The notes under the pieces were generated by a model that was given only the letters and a program-made list of their open reading frames with translations, was not told where the DNA came from and searched no databases. Below are positions 1 through 10,804 of a DNA stretch of 64,000 nucleotides, one piece after another. The stretch's first letter is position 1, and each line of letters starts with the position of its first letter. Made by a program: the position numbers and the translations under genes. Source of the DNA: Cinclus cinclus (lineage: Eukaryota > Chordata > Aves > Passeriformes > Cinclidae); assembly GCF_963662255.1 (NCBI RefSeq), contig NC_085047.1, forward strand, positions 95,301,619 through 95,365,618, given 5' to 3'.

Positions 1-324
1 AGAAATTTTGCTCAGCAGTTACCAACACCAAGTTGCCTCATGGCAGGGCTTTGCCTTGTCTCGCTGAGGCAGGGTCTGTCTCACCAGAGTAGGATCATGT
101 ACCTGCAGCTGCAGCTCACTGGGGGCCTTGCCTGAGTGGAATGGATATGTGCAGTGTGGGATTTGCACTTCACTCTGTCAGGACATGCCAGGTGGTGTTG
201 CCTCGTCACCCAAAAGGCAGCTCATCCTGGGGAGTGTATGGGGAGCAAACCTGGAGAGCCCTAAAGTCATGTTGAGATGAGGCAAGAGAGAGCAAGAGGG
301 AGCACTGTCAGATCAGAGGTAGGC

Positions 325-505
325 GAGTCACTGGCACAGGGTGCCCTGAGAAGCTGTGGCTGCCTCATCCCTGGAAATATTCAAGGCTAGCTTGAACAGG
401 AGCAACCTAGTCTAGTGGAAGGTGCCCCTGTCCATGGCACAGAGTAGGATGAAATGACCTTTAAGATCCCCTCCAACCAAAACCATCCTGTGTGACTATG
501 AAGAG
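325..505 (+). mobile_element. CR1 LINE fragment, 3' end
   Basis: The stretch reads like the 3' untranslated end of a CR1 retrotransposon in sense orientation. It has the series 'gaagctgtggctgcc', 'atccctggaaatattcaagg', 'agcaacctagtctagtgga' and 'ctttaagatcccctccaacc', and ends near 'tgtgactatgaag', a decayed form of the short terminal repeats of CR1. Only about 180 bp remain, with no reverse transcriptase, as expected of 5'-truncated CR1 copies. It lies just upstream of the possible splice acceptor at 583-584, so it would be intronic if that exon is real. Confidence 0.85.
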
Positions 506-584
506 CAGGGCAACAAGTTGGCCAAGCCCTCAGAGCAGCACTGAGGTCCTGCACTCAAGTTTCTCTCTTTCTCCTCTGTTACAG

Positions 585-662
585 CTCAAGAACCTTCCCA
601 TGGAGCAGCCCTCACAGCTGGGAGCTGCGTTAATCCACCGAGCGGACGTCATGTTCCACTGA
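585..662 (+). CDS. Possible 3'-terminal coding exon of an unidentified gene
   Basis: A strong-looking splice acceptor (pyrimidine tract about 560-580, then 'ttacag' ending at 584) is followed by one open frame of 25 codons ending in TGA at 660-662. The peptide starts LKNLPMEQPS and ends HRADVMFH. The other frame I checked hits a stop by 'cgttaa'. AT-rich sequence follows, as in many 3' UTRs; the nearest canonical AATAAA I noted is about 2.8 kb further on (3440-3445). I do not recognise the protein. The frame is short enough to be open by chance, and no upstream exon can be seen. If real, the gene extends off the left edge in the plus direction. Confidence 0.28.
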   Translation, partial: LKNLPMEQPSQLGAALIHRADVMFH

Positions 663-1239
663 CTGCTTTGATCCATTATTTATACATAGCTTAAAATATT
701 TCTGAGGGTGGCTGAAACTTCTGACCATTTGAAAGGGAAAGAACAATGAAATTTGAAATGGATTGTTCATTCAAAGGAAAACTTGACCTTTGGGTAGCAG
801 GGTGGCTGCAGTGAGGGCCTCTATGAGAAGAGATGAGGGGCTGCCCCTCTGTTGGACAAAGTCAGTCCCCAACAAGCTCTGAAACAGGTTTTATCCTGGT
901 CAAAGCTGAGATTCTCAGTGAAACTGGTGGTTGTCTCTGTGAAAACATATTTAAGAAGTTGTAAAAACAAAAACAAAAACAAAAACAAGAAAACCCCCCA
1001 AAAAAACCCCAAAAAATACCCCACAAAATCCTACACCCACACAGCAGCTGTGAGAGAGGAGTGAAAAAATATCAGAAAAGCATTCTTGCAGATACCAAGG
1101 TCAGAGAGGGAAGAGGCGATCCCTGATGTGTCAGAGCAGATTCTCCTGCAGCATGAAGGTGAGGCAAATTGTCTGCCTGCAGCCCTGAGGATGACATCAG
1201 AGCAGATAAATCCTGCAGCCCATGTAGGATTGCATGCCG

Positions 1240-1700
1240 GGGGGGTAGATATACCTTGTGTTATGATCCAGTTATTAAGAGATGCCTCTGCCTGAATTAA
1301 GGTGCAAACAAGATCATAATTAAAAGTATTGATTTTATTTAACAGTAAATGTGAGGAAGAGAGATAGAAATGAGAAAAATGGTCAGGGAGGAAGAGAGTA
1401 AAAGAGAGAGAGACATTAAGCAAAACTTCTATGTTCATTAAGCTACAGCAACCACTACATGAACTTCTGCCATGTCCTGCTGATCCTTCTTCACGCTGGT
1501 GTGATTGGTGGTGGGGATCCCAGAGTGTTCTACCGGAGGTGCTGCTTTTGCACAGTCCAAGTCCCAGGCATAGGTGCTGTTCTCATAACTTGGGATGGCA
1601 TGTGTATAAAGCAGCTGCTTCCTTTTTCACAGTTTGCCACAGGAATTTTAAGTCCAACAAAGTCACTCAGATCTGCCTCACCAGGCCTGGAATCTTCCTG
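1240..1700 (-). mobile_element. Possible LTR remnant, minus strand
   Basis: On the minus strand, a pyrimidine-rich stretch (complement of 1345-1415, rich in CT and TCTC) leads into a poly(A) signal AATAAA (complement of 1335-1340) and then a short T-rich segment. This is the R/U5 arrangement of many bird retroviral LTRs. I could not find TG/CA ends or a target duplication, and the boundaries are guesses. Open frames of 111-138 codons overlap here but show no recognisable domain. It could equally be the 3' UTR or flank of the possible gene to the left. Confidence 0.3.
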
Positions 1701-1989
1701 GTGTTGTCATCTGCACTTATCACGAATTTCCCACTCTACACAGTGGAATTTAGTCTGGTGTGCTAATTCCAAACTTACACCTCCATTAAGGTCTGTTATT
1801 GAAACAACTTCCATTTGCCATTTGTGCTTAATCTCCTGTTGTGGTATATTATCTTGTGGCTGTTTCCTTCTTTGACAGTGTTTGTGAGAGTTTGTTGTGC
1901 TCTTTAAGTTCTTACACTTTGTCAGAAACTGCAGTCCATAAAGACCCTATGATTGACCTTGTTACTGACAGGACCTGTAGTCTTTGGAG

Positions 1990-2505
1990 AAGAATACTTG
2001 CAAGAGCTGGCTTTTTGGCATGAGCTGTGAACCTGTAGGTGACCCACACTGATCAGTCTGGTCCAGAAAGACTGAACCCAGTGGGAAGGGCCCACACTGG
2101 GGCAGTTCATGAAGAATGGTATTCCCATGGAAAGGATCATATGCTGCAGCAGGGGTAGTGTGTGGGGAGGAAGAAGCAGCAGTGAACTGGCCATTGCTCT
2201 TATTCCCTGATACCCTGTGTTCCTTACGAGGATTAAGATAGAAGAGTAGGCAATATAGAAGCAAAGCTGAGCCTGGGAATAAGGAGAGGTGGAGGAAAAC
2301 TGGGTTTAATTCTGATTTAATTTCTCATACGTTGCTCTATTTTTAATTTTAATTTTACTTAATTAAATTTATTTTCCCAATTTTGAATCTGTCATGTGTG
2401 TGGAAATTTCCCTGTCCTTTTTTGTCTTATTTTCTTCCCCTGTCCTAGTGAGAAGAAATGAGAGAACAGCTTGGTGGGCATCTGGCAGCCAGTCAATCAG
2501 TGTCA
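1990..2505 (+). mobile_element. ERVL-like LTR remnant
   Basis: The order of short motifs follows the common avian ERVL-type LTR as I recall it. There is a U3 part with 'gggaagggcccacactgggg' and 'gcagcaggggtagtgtg', then 'gctgagcctgggaataagga', a T-rich stretch with 'aattaaatttattttccc' (poly(A) signal region), then 'ccctgtcc', 'ttcccctgtcctagtgag', 'agagaacagcttggtgggca' and 'ctggcagccagtcaatca'. It is much decayed: short indels, and no clear TG/CA ends or target-site duplication. Both ends are approximate. No internal retroviral genes adjoin it, so it is probably an old solo LTR. Confidence 0.6.
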
Positions 2506-3440
2506 TGAGGCAAAGCACCAAGGGCAATAGTCTGATATCCAGAGAAGCTGCATGAAAGATCTGATTCCCTGCAAGCAGCAAGCCTACCTAACTGTAGGTC
2601 AGGTCAATAGATGGAGACCTTCCTCCTAAGATCATCTCCCTAGCTCTGCTACCACAGAGGTGCCCATTTACAATCCAGGGAACACCATCTTTGCTTGGCC
2701 CTCCTGAAAGTTTGAGCGCTCTTGATTGCATGGGCTCAGAGAAGATCCTGTACATTTTGTTTACATATCCCTCAATGCTGTGCCACCTGCCCTTTCCACA
2801 GCTGCTTGTCCTGCTGACAGACACAGCTCCCACAGTCAGGGACAGCACCTCCATCCCAGCTCTGTGAGATGCATCAGGCAGCCCCAGCTGTGTGTGACCC
2901 TGCCCTCTCCCCATCACTGCTGTGCCATGCCTGGTGTATTTGCTGCAGTCAGAGGAGACTGTGCCAATGACACATCAGCCCTCTGTTGCCTTCTCCAGCT
3001 CTTTTCCATGCCCACATAGTGATATGTCTGTTAGCTGCCTCTGTTTTGTTTTTATTACCTTTTTATACCTTAAATCAAAGGACTCTCCAAGTCAAACCTG
3101 TAAATCTCAAATCTTTTGCTACAGTCTGTGAAAGAGACTATTCTTTTACTTTATTACTGAATTCAAGATTCTTTCTCCTACCTCTGTTTGCATATGTAAG
3201 GATGTAAAATGTTTCACTTTGAATTACTGCACTGTATTGAATTTGGGTTCAGGCTTTCCTGGAGCAATACATTCACATTTATTAAAATCCATGTGAACCA
3301 GTTCATTCTGTATTCAATGCCAGTTCCTATAGTCAAATATAGTTCCCTATGTTTGTCAAAATCACTGTTTCAGGCCACTATAATTTACATGTGCTTTTGG
3401 GATATATGGTTTTGTCCCTGATCTGTAAATAAGTTCTGAA
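2506..3440. other. Unassigned moderately GC-rich stretch
   Basis: No repeat family or gene is recognised here. The base composition is less AT-rich up to about 3.2 kb (for example 2760-3010, with many CCC/CTG words) and then drops. Short open frames occur on both strands but lack domains. A canonical AATAAA at 3440-3445 is the first one I noted downstream of the possible terminal exon at 585-662. A very long 3' UTR is therefore conceivable but unproven. Confidence 0.3.
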
Positions 3441-6400
3441 ATAAATCAGAAGATATGTAACCAATTTAAAAAAATATTATTTTGAAAAGAAATTAAAATT
3501 ATTCTTGTTAGACCATGAATACTATAACTAGCTTTATATTGTTTGTATTATCATTGCTTCATCATTATTTCTATTATTATTCCATTTGTTTGCACAATGA
3601 ATGAGGGGAAAATGAAACAGAATCTCTTATAATCTTATGGCATAATAGTGATTCTTGTACACAACTAATAAACATGTCTCTTAGCTCTGGCAATCTCAGA
3701 GATTTTGTATCAATTAAATGTGCTTAGTGGTATTACTACACATTAATTTCACAAATTTTTCTACATACATTTAGTAATTTTTTCTTAACTGGTGAGTTCA
3801 CCTGAATGAAATACTTTCACATCTTCTATAGAAATATACTAATCCCACATTTTAAAAAATATTCCATGGGAATGTAGTCAAGGTTTATTAAGACAACATT
3901 TCCAAATAGTTCATTCCAATAAAATTTAAAGAAATATAGTGTAAAGGTAAGGTAGGAAATTTTGAAGTATTTTGTTGGACACTAAGCCTTTTCTCCTCTG
4001 TACATTATAAACCTTTAGTCTCAAATTTTACCCAACCAATATTTAAAATAGTGATACCCAGAAGGAAACATGATATGTTTCCAGCAGTTTTATCTTTTCG
4101 AAAAATAGAAGCAGATTAAAAAAAAAAAAAATAGAGAAATCTCCCAAAACTTGGGTAATTTTCTTCCTAATTCTACGTAAATTATAAGACAAATTTAGGA
4201 GTGGGAAGCCTGTTTACACATAATGAAGCACACAAAAGCAGTATAACCTAAATGGAAGAAATTGATTTTTAATATTGAAAGAGCACATTGATTTTCATCC
4301 TGACAAAAGAAAAAAGCCTCCTTGAATACAGTCAACAGGAAATGAGGTGTCTTTGAAGTATATAATACAATGATCTGATAAACACATAATCTCCTCAACA
4401 AGCAGATGCCAACACCTACATTACAAAAATAAATCCAGTGTCCCACTAATTACAACAGATACACTGTGCTTCATTATTCACTGCCACCATAATCACTGCA
4501 CCTTTTTACTGAGAAAAGACGTAAAGATGATTGAAATGAGGAACACATCACGGTGAGGAAATAGTATGGCTTTATTGTATACAATATATAAACGATTCAT
4601 TGGTTGAAGGTTAGTTCTGCTAAGTGAGGAGACTTTCCAGAAGACTATAACACAGATTTTGAAGCAGCAAACACATTTGAAGAATTTAGGAGTATTTGTA
4701 AGGTAGCTAACACCTATAAAGACTAATACTGTCATAAAACGAAACCATCAACTTTTAGAAGACCTATGAAATGCAGCCAAGTGTTATACTATGTTATTGT
4801 TCTGTTAGTATTGATATTTGTTTACCAATATGTAGATGCCAATTCTATCCTTTGCAGGAATTTGAGGTGATGGTCTATCTTTTATCCTTTTGCTTTATGG
4901 ACCCCTTTTTGCAGCACTCATGTGGCAAATGTTTACTCATGGTAAAGAGGTAAACTGGCAAACATCTTTGAGTCTTATTTGAGGAAGCAGACTCGCTTTG
5001 TCTAAATATTCTGTTATTCTTTCAATGAAAAGCTCAAGGTGGCAGTCGTACTCTGAAACAGTCCTTGAGAACTCACTTCATTGCCATAGTAAAAAATTTG
5101 TCTTCCAGCATTTCTTTCTTCTGAAATATACAAAAAAGATCTAATGTCCCTGTTAAATTGCTAATTCTGACCTTGTTAACAGCACTCTTCATGAGTATAA
5201 AGAAAAGAAGCATGAGTAAAAAAAGAAGCACTCTTTGGAGATGCCCTAGCTGTCATTATTAGGCTTAATATACAACAGGGGGAAAAAATCAACTAAAAGA
5301 ACATAAAATGAAAAGAAACATCACTCCCCAAAAATAAAACACAGCACAGGAACATAGTGTGATCCAACTACCAAAATGCATGTAATTTCCATGGCTACCA
5401 AATGAGATGGAAACCTTAGGGATTTTATCACAACTTGTGTTTTTTTAACTGTACACATGGTAGATTTTCAGTTGTTTTTCTGTATTTCAGGATATTCAGC
5501 AATATGCATCTTGTTAAATTTAAATGCAGATTAGAAAGTAGTTAGTCACAATTAGTCACAAGGGGTTTTTTTCACATTGGATTTTTGGGGAAGATTTGTT
5601 ATCTCTTTTTTTTGGTAGACATATGATCTTTCACAAGCATGAAATTACACCTAATGATACATTTATATATCAAAATGTCCAATTTTTCCCTCTGCTGAGC
5701 AGAACACAGAAGAAACAACAAACAAGTTTCCAGTTGTCTATTTAAAAAAATAAACTGAAGTCCAGTTCCTTAATAATTGAGCAAGTAGGGATGCCCCAGT
5801 CCCAAAAGATATGTTGTTTTTTCACCTGTATATTAAAATTGTAGATGAAATAGATGCAAAATTATTATAGCTAGGGATGCAGAAAATGAGTGCTGATCGA
5901 ACAAGGTTAACACAGGTCCTTTAAACATATCAGTATGATTTTGTCATCTGACCAGGAATCAGTGTAATGGTCTTAGACTGTGACCTACACATTTTATGGA
6001 TATTTAGTGAAATAACTGTATTTTAAAGTTAAACAGGCAAACATATCCTGCCACTGCCCTCTCCCCTGCTCCCAATTCTGAATGGAGTGGATTTCTTTTC
6101 AAGCTGGAGTCATTCCCTTCAGAGCACTGAATGTCAGAGGTTTCTTCTAGAACTGACCCAAAGAAATAACAAGGTTTCTAGTGTCTATTCCACTACTTTT
6201 TTAGTCCCTTCCACAAATAATCCTGGGTTAAATTTCACTTAAATTAGGTCACAGTTTCTCTAATAGCCTTGTCTTTTATTTTAATTTCTTATAATTTTAA
6301 TTTTTAGCTCATAATATCCTCAAATAGATAATGAGATACAATTAGAGAAATGGTCAAGGTCCAATGCATATTTTATGAATGAAGGATTGCTTATCCTAGG

Positions 6401-8743
6401 CTGTGATCATTAAAGGAATATGCATACAATTTTATTTGAAAACCTACAATATCCATATAAAAAGTAACAGAACTGTTAAAATAATAATTTGATACCAATT
6501 TCATTATAACTTTTAAATTAGTATCAGATCACTATTACCACTAAGGGATTTAGATTATCCACTACCAAGTTTCAGCCCAAGTATGAAGTGCTGCACAGAA
6601 CATCTAAGTGGTCTTAAGTACAAACAAACAAACAAACAAACAAACAAACAACAACAAAACCTATATAAAATTAGAAATTTAATCAATTGAAATAGACAGA
6701 TTGGAAGGAAACTGTGTTGTCTCGTAGGGACCTAGATTAAGATCTGCACATTGTGCTGTACAGTATTACCCTAACAGAGCTACTATTTAAAGGATAGCTC
6801 AGTAATCTCCTTTATGGTATTCTCACAGCATTTAATGCATTTATTTGCAGTCAGACAAATTAGCTAACTTTCCGACTTCTAGCAAATCCTAAAAAAAAAT
6901 AACCTAAAATCTTAGACATAACAGTGAATTACTTTTTGATGGCATGACATACTCTATTGCCCCAGTAGGAAGCCAAGTCATTGCTGCTGCAGGATGGTCT
7001 CCGCTCCAAGATCAGCTAAAAACAAGACCGGCAAAATTTTCAGTATTCTTTATGGATGTTTAGAAAAACCCTTTCCATACTTAAGATTAATTTTTTATCT
7101 TTATTTATAATTTCCTTGCTGTTATTGCCTGGGTTTGAAATTAATTATTTTCCAATGGACTGTTTGGCAACAGTGATTTAAAGGGTTCTGAATCAAAACC
7201 TTGATTCAAAATGCAGAATTTGCCTCCATTTAAATATATTGTGTTTAGTTCTTTGGTTTTTCACAAAGATAAGGATCAGATATTCAAGATTAGTTTCATG
7301 TTCAGACTTTTTCAGTATCAAATAGGAAATCAGGAAATATATAGAGAAATAGCTTTTAACATGTAAGATTAAACATAAAATCTGTAACAGATTTATGTTA
7401 AATAGCTATAAGTTTCAGCTGAACAAAAGAACTAAAGACTAAATTGTCTTACTTCTGTTGATTACAAGTCCCTGCCAAAGAAGAGGGAGTAGGAAGGGAA
7501 AGTTTGAACTTAATTTGCATATAAACTAATGCTCTTGTTCAGCTTCACTTAAAATCTATAAGCATTTCCAGCTCCCAACTTTAACAGAATGTCAATAATT
7601 CATTAAAATTAAATTTCATTCACAATATTTTAATTTAAGTGAAGTAAGGGAATAAATATACAATCTGTTAATCAAAACTAATGCCACACTCCTTTCCTTT
7701 GCACAATTCTCCACATGAAAAAAAAAGTCAAAAAATATATTGTAATATGCATATGAGTCTTGAAAATGTTCCAAATACTAGCAGTTCATCATATATTTAC
7801 CAGTTTCAGATATGGCAGGTGGCAATAATATTTTCTTAGACTTTTCAAATAATTATTCAGTTATAAAATTGATCTGATTTCTACCAGCTTAATGTACCAT
7901 TTAACTCATATCGGTGCCTCTGAAATCCGCACAATAGAGGCTAAATTCTACCTAATGATATAGGTTTGATATAAGATACAGTTGTTCTGTATAATATATT
8001 GTCTATACACTTTTTTTACAGTGAAGAATTCTTAAGGGTTTTTGTTTGTATATTTGTTTGTCTATGTTTTCAGATACTTTCTACAAAGAATTAAAGGTAT
8101 TAGTTGGTCCATACTGCAGAATTCTGCAGATGCATAGGAATACAGAGTTCTATATTAATGCATAGTGAATTTATCATTACATTGTATCATCCAATTCAAT
8201 TATTATCATACACTGTAAAATAAACCTCACAAATAAAACACAAAACTTAGCTGTAAAAATATGTGATGCTGGAACTAGTGATGTGCAACTTCTCATCTGA
8301 AAACTCTGAATATCTATTCTGAAGTCACTGAGACTTCTCTGCAATCACTAAAATATGAAGGCTTGTGCCATATGGAGACTTTTTATCCAAGCTGGCAATA
8401 AGCACATCATTCATAAACAATTCCAAACAGTAGAATTTTTCCTGTTACTTAAAACAAGTTCCATTATTTCTTCAAAGGGTTTTCATTTTTAGAAAGGAAC
8501 AGATTTAAAAAGAATATCAGTTGCAAGCACACACACACAAAAAATCAGCCCTGCACTTCTTCATTAAGGAACAAACAAAAATAAAGAAAAAAAATAAGGC
8601 TATCTTGTCCACTACTCTGGGAAATAACCGCAATTAAACTACACGGAAATTGCTTTAGGTATGGAACTATTATTCTGGCATGTTTGCTACTGTCATTCAG
8701 TCTTTTAGAAAGGAAGTTCTTAAATGTAAAACACTATAATAGC
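3441..8743. other. AT-rich intergenic DNA, no gene seen
   Basis: This is uniformly AT-rich sequence without recognisable transposons or coding signatures. Short low-complexity tracts include an A run near 4119-4131 and an (AAAC)n tract at 6621-6660. Open frames of 60-83 codons are few, unordered and without motifs. This is typical of an avian intergenic or long intronic region. Confidence 0.6.
6621..6660. repeat. (CAAA)n microsatellite
   Basis: About seven and a half uninterrupted CAAA units, followed by slightly degenerate CAACAA. It shows directly in the sequence and has no evident function. Confidence 0.95.
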
Positions 8744-8946
8744 GAGGAGAGGAGAGGAGAGGAGAGGAGAGGAGAGGAGAGGAGAGGAGAGGAGAGGAGA
8801 GGAGAGGAGAGGAGAGGAGAGGAGAGGAGAGGAGAGGAGAGGAGAGGAGAGGAGAGGAGAGGAGAGGAGAGGAGAGGAGAGGAGAGGAGAGGAGAGGAGA
8901 GGAGAGGAGAGGAGAGGAGAGGAGAGGAGAGGAGAGGAGAGGAGAG
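8744..8946. repeat. Perfect (GGAGA)n pentanucleotide satellite, about 40 units
   Basis: A pure GAGGA/GGAGA repeat runs for about 203 bp without a single interruption. One strand is all purine and the other all pyrimidine. Because 5 and 3 share no factor, all frames cycle through the same residues, giving long artificial open frames on both strands (RGEER-type on plus, LLSSP-type on minus). Neither is a gene. Such homopurine mirror tracts can form triplex DNA, and the length is likely to vary between individuals or haplotypes. The lack of interruptions suggests recent expansion. Confidence 0.98.
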
Positions 8947-10543
8947 AATTAGAAGTCTAGCAATTTTGAAGAAAGGAGACATATTTTAGATGCTCCCCAG
9001 TAAGTGAAATTCATTCATGAAAATGCATCTTGTGGGGCTTAAATATGTGAACTAAGAATATAACTGGTTTGAAGTCTCCTGAAAGAATGATCATCACACA
9101 TGTAGACATAGTCTGGATCTCATGAGACTCTGGACTCCTTTGAAGGTTTCCATTGCTGCTAAAGATTATCTAACAGTCTGAGCCACCAGGGAAACAAAAT
9201 ACGTGAGTGCACATCTGCTTACATACACACATACCTTCATTTGATTTCAGGGGCTTGAACCTATAAGCGTAAACTGCAGTGAAAGCTTCAGTGCTGCATG
9301 TGAGGCTAACCATCATTTTTCTCTGTTGAGGAACTGACAGTGCTACTTGACTTCTGTCAAATAACTTGATTGCGGAATTGTTCTCAAAGATGATTAAATG
9401 TTTTAGGGAAGGCAAGGTTTATGAGCTAAAATAAAGTAGATTTTTCTTTTCTTCTGAGACACAGTTTAGAGAGAGATTATATTGAAAAAAATTGAGACAT
9501 AGGTTCAGAGAAAAAGAAAGATTAGACATCTTTTTGTATGGCATATATAATATAAATCCACAGCACTAGCACAATGCTAGCAGCTAATTTATTCCATAGC
9601 TGTGAACATTAAGATGTACCAGTTTATCTGGAAAAAATCCCCACAATTCTTTTTGTCTGGTTATCTGGTTTTGTTTTTTTTTTTTGTGGGGGGGGTTTGG
9701 GTTATTTTTTGTTTGTTTTGTTTTACCAAGTAGATTTGGATTTGAAATGAAGACATACAAGATGAAGAAAATGTACCAAAGATATAAAGCATTTTATAAC
9801 ATACCTAAAAAGCTATCTAGTGCATTTACACATTATAAGTTAATAATTCAACTTATGCTCCTTATTGAAGCTAATAAGGTATCATTTGTTAGCTGTGGGT
9901 AATGTAGTTTAAGTAGGAACAGTCATAAAAGACTTCTCACTATTAACATGTGACTTACATTACTAATATAAGATTGTTAGAATTTACCTCTGCTTCTACT
10001 TATTCGTCAAATATAGATCAAAATAGCTCTTACTCCTTTTTACTTAATTTGTGAATAGTCCATCTGCATTCAAGGAATATTTACAAAAACAGAGTTGTAC
10101 ATATGGCTGCTTACATAGAATTGAAGCAGTGTTTAATTACAAATTTCAAAAATATTTATTGCTAGATAAAATATCTTACTTAACAGTTCTTTGCCCAAGC
10201 AGTTAATGAAGCCCATTTGATATGTTATCAAACTACTTTTGGCCTAAAAAATACTTTAATCGTGTTTTAGACAGGGGTTGCAGGTTGGGGGATTATTTTA
10301 GCTGGGATTTCATTGTTTTGGTTCAGTTTCTTCTGATTTGGGTTTTCTCTGCTTTCCCTGGAAATAGCAGATCTTAAATTATAGCTTTTTTCTTGACAAT
10401 AATAGGATGATCCATAATTTGATATTACTTTGGGTATCAAATAAGCTGCCCAATGCCCTTCAGAAGAATTCCATTAATTGCAAAGATTGGGATACCCAAA
10501 TCTCAGGATAAAATAGTCTCATGGCGCTATGCCAAGTCATAAC
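8947..10543. other. AT-rich intergenic DNA
   Basis: No gene or recognisable transposon. It contains T- and G-rich low-complexity sequence around 9670-9725. Short open frames (72-81 codons) have no recognisable motif. Confidence 0.5.
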
Positions 10544-10630
10544 ACAGAATCATAGAATGATGTGGGTTGGAGGGGACCCCAGAGATCATCTAGCTCCAAC
10601 CCCCTCTGCCACAGACAAGGACACAATCAC
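10544..10630 (-). mobile_element. CR1 LINE 3' tip, minus strand
   Basis: The plus strand reads 'cagaatcatagaatga', 'gtgggttggaggggacccc', 'agagatcatctagctccaac', 'cccctctgcca', which is the reverse complement of the CR1 3' terminus including its short terminal repeats. Only about 85 bp are present. The clean terminus and heavy 5' truncation are typical of CR1 insertions, which leave no obvious target duplication. Confidence 0.9.
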
Positions 10631-10787
10631 AGCCTGCATCTCAACCTAAAACACAGCATTTTATCAGTAAAACCATGAAGAAATATATCTAATACAAGCC
10701 AAGCCAGTAATTATAAACGATAAGCACAAATTTTGTATTAGTATATTTTTTGAAAAGCAGATTGAATTAAAAAAATACTTTCTCTCT

Positions 10788-10804
10788 CCCCCCCCCCCCC
10801 CCCC
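10788..10804. repeat. C homopolymer, 17 bases
   Basis: Seventeen consecutive C residues preceded by a short CT repeat. G/C homopolymers of this length are uncommon in AT-rich DNA and prone to length error in sequencing. Confidence 0.95.

Noticed and set aside
6621..6660. CRISPR-like spaced repeats among the (CAAA)n tracts
   Set aside because: They are contiguous microsatellites without spacers, and the genome is eukaryotic.
8684..8989. Open frames of 101 codons (plus) and 82 codons (minus) across the GGAGA tract
   Set aside because: They are translations of a simple pentanucleotide repeat, open on both strands for that reason alone.
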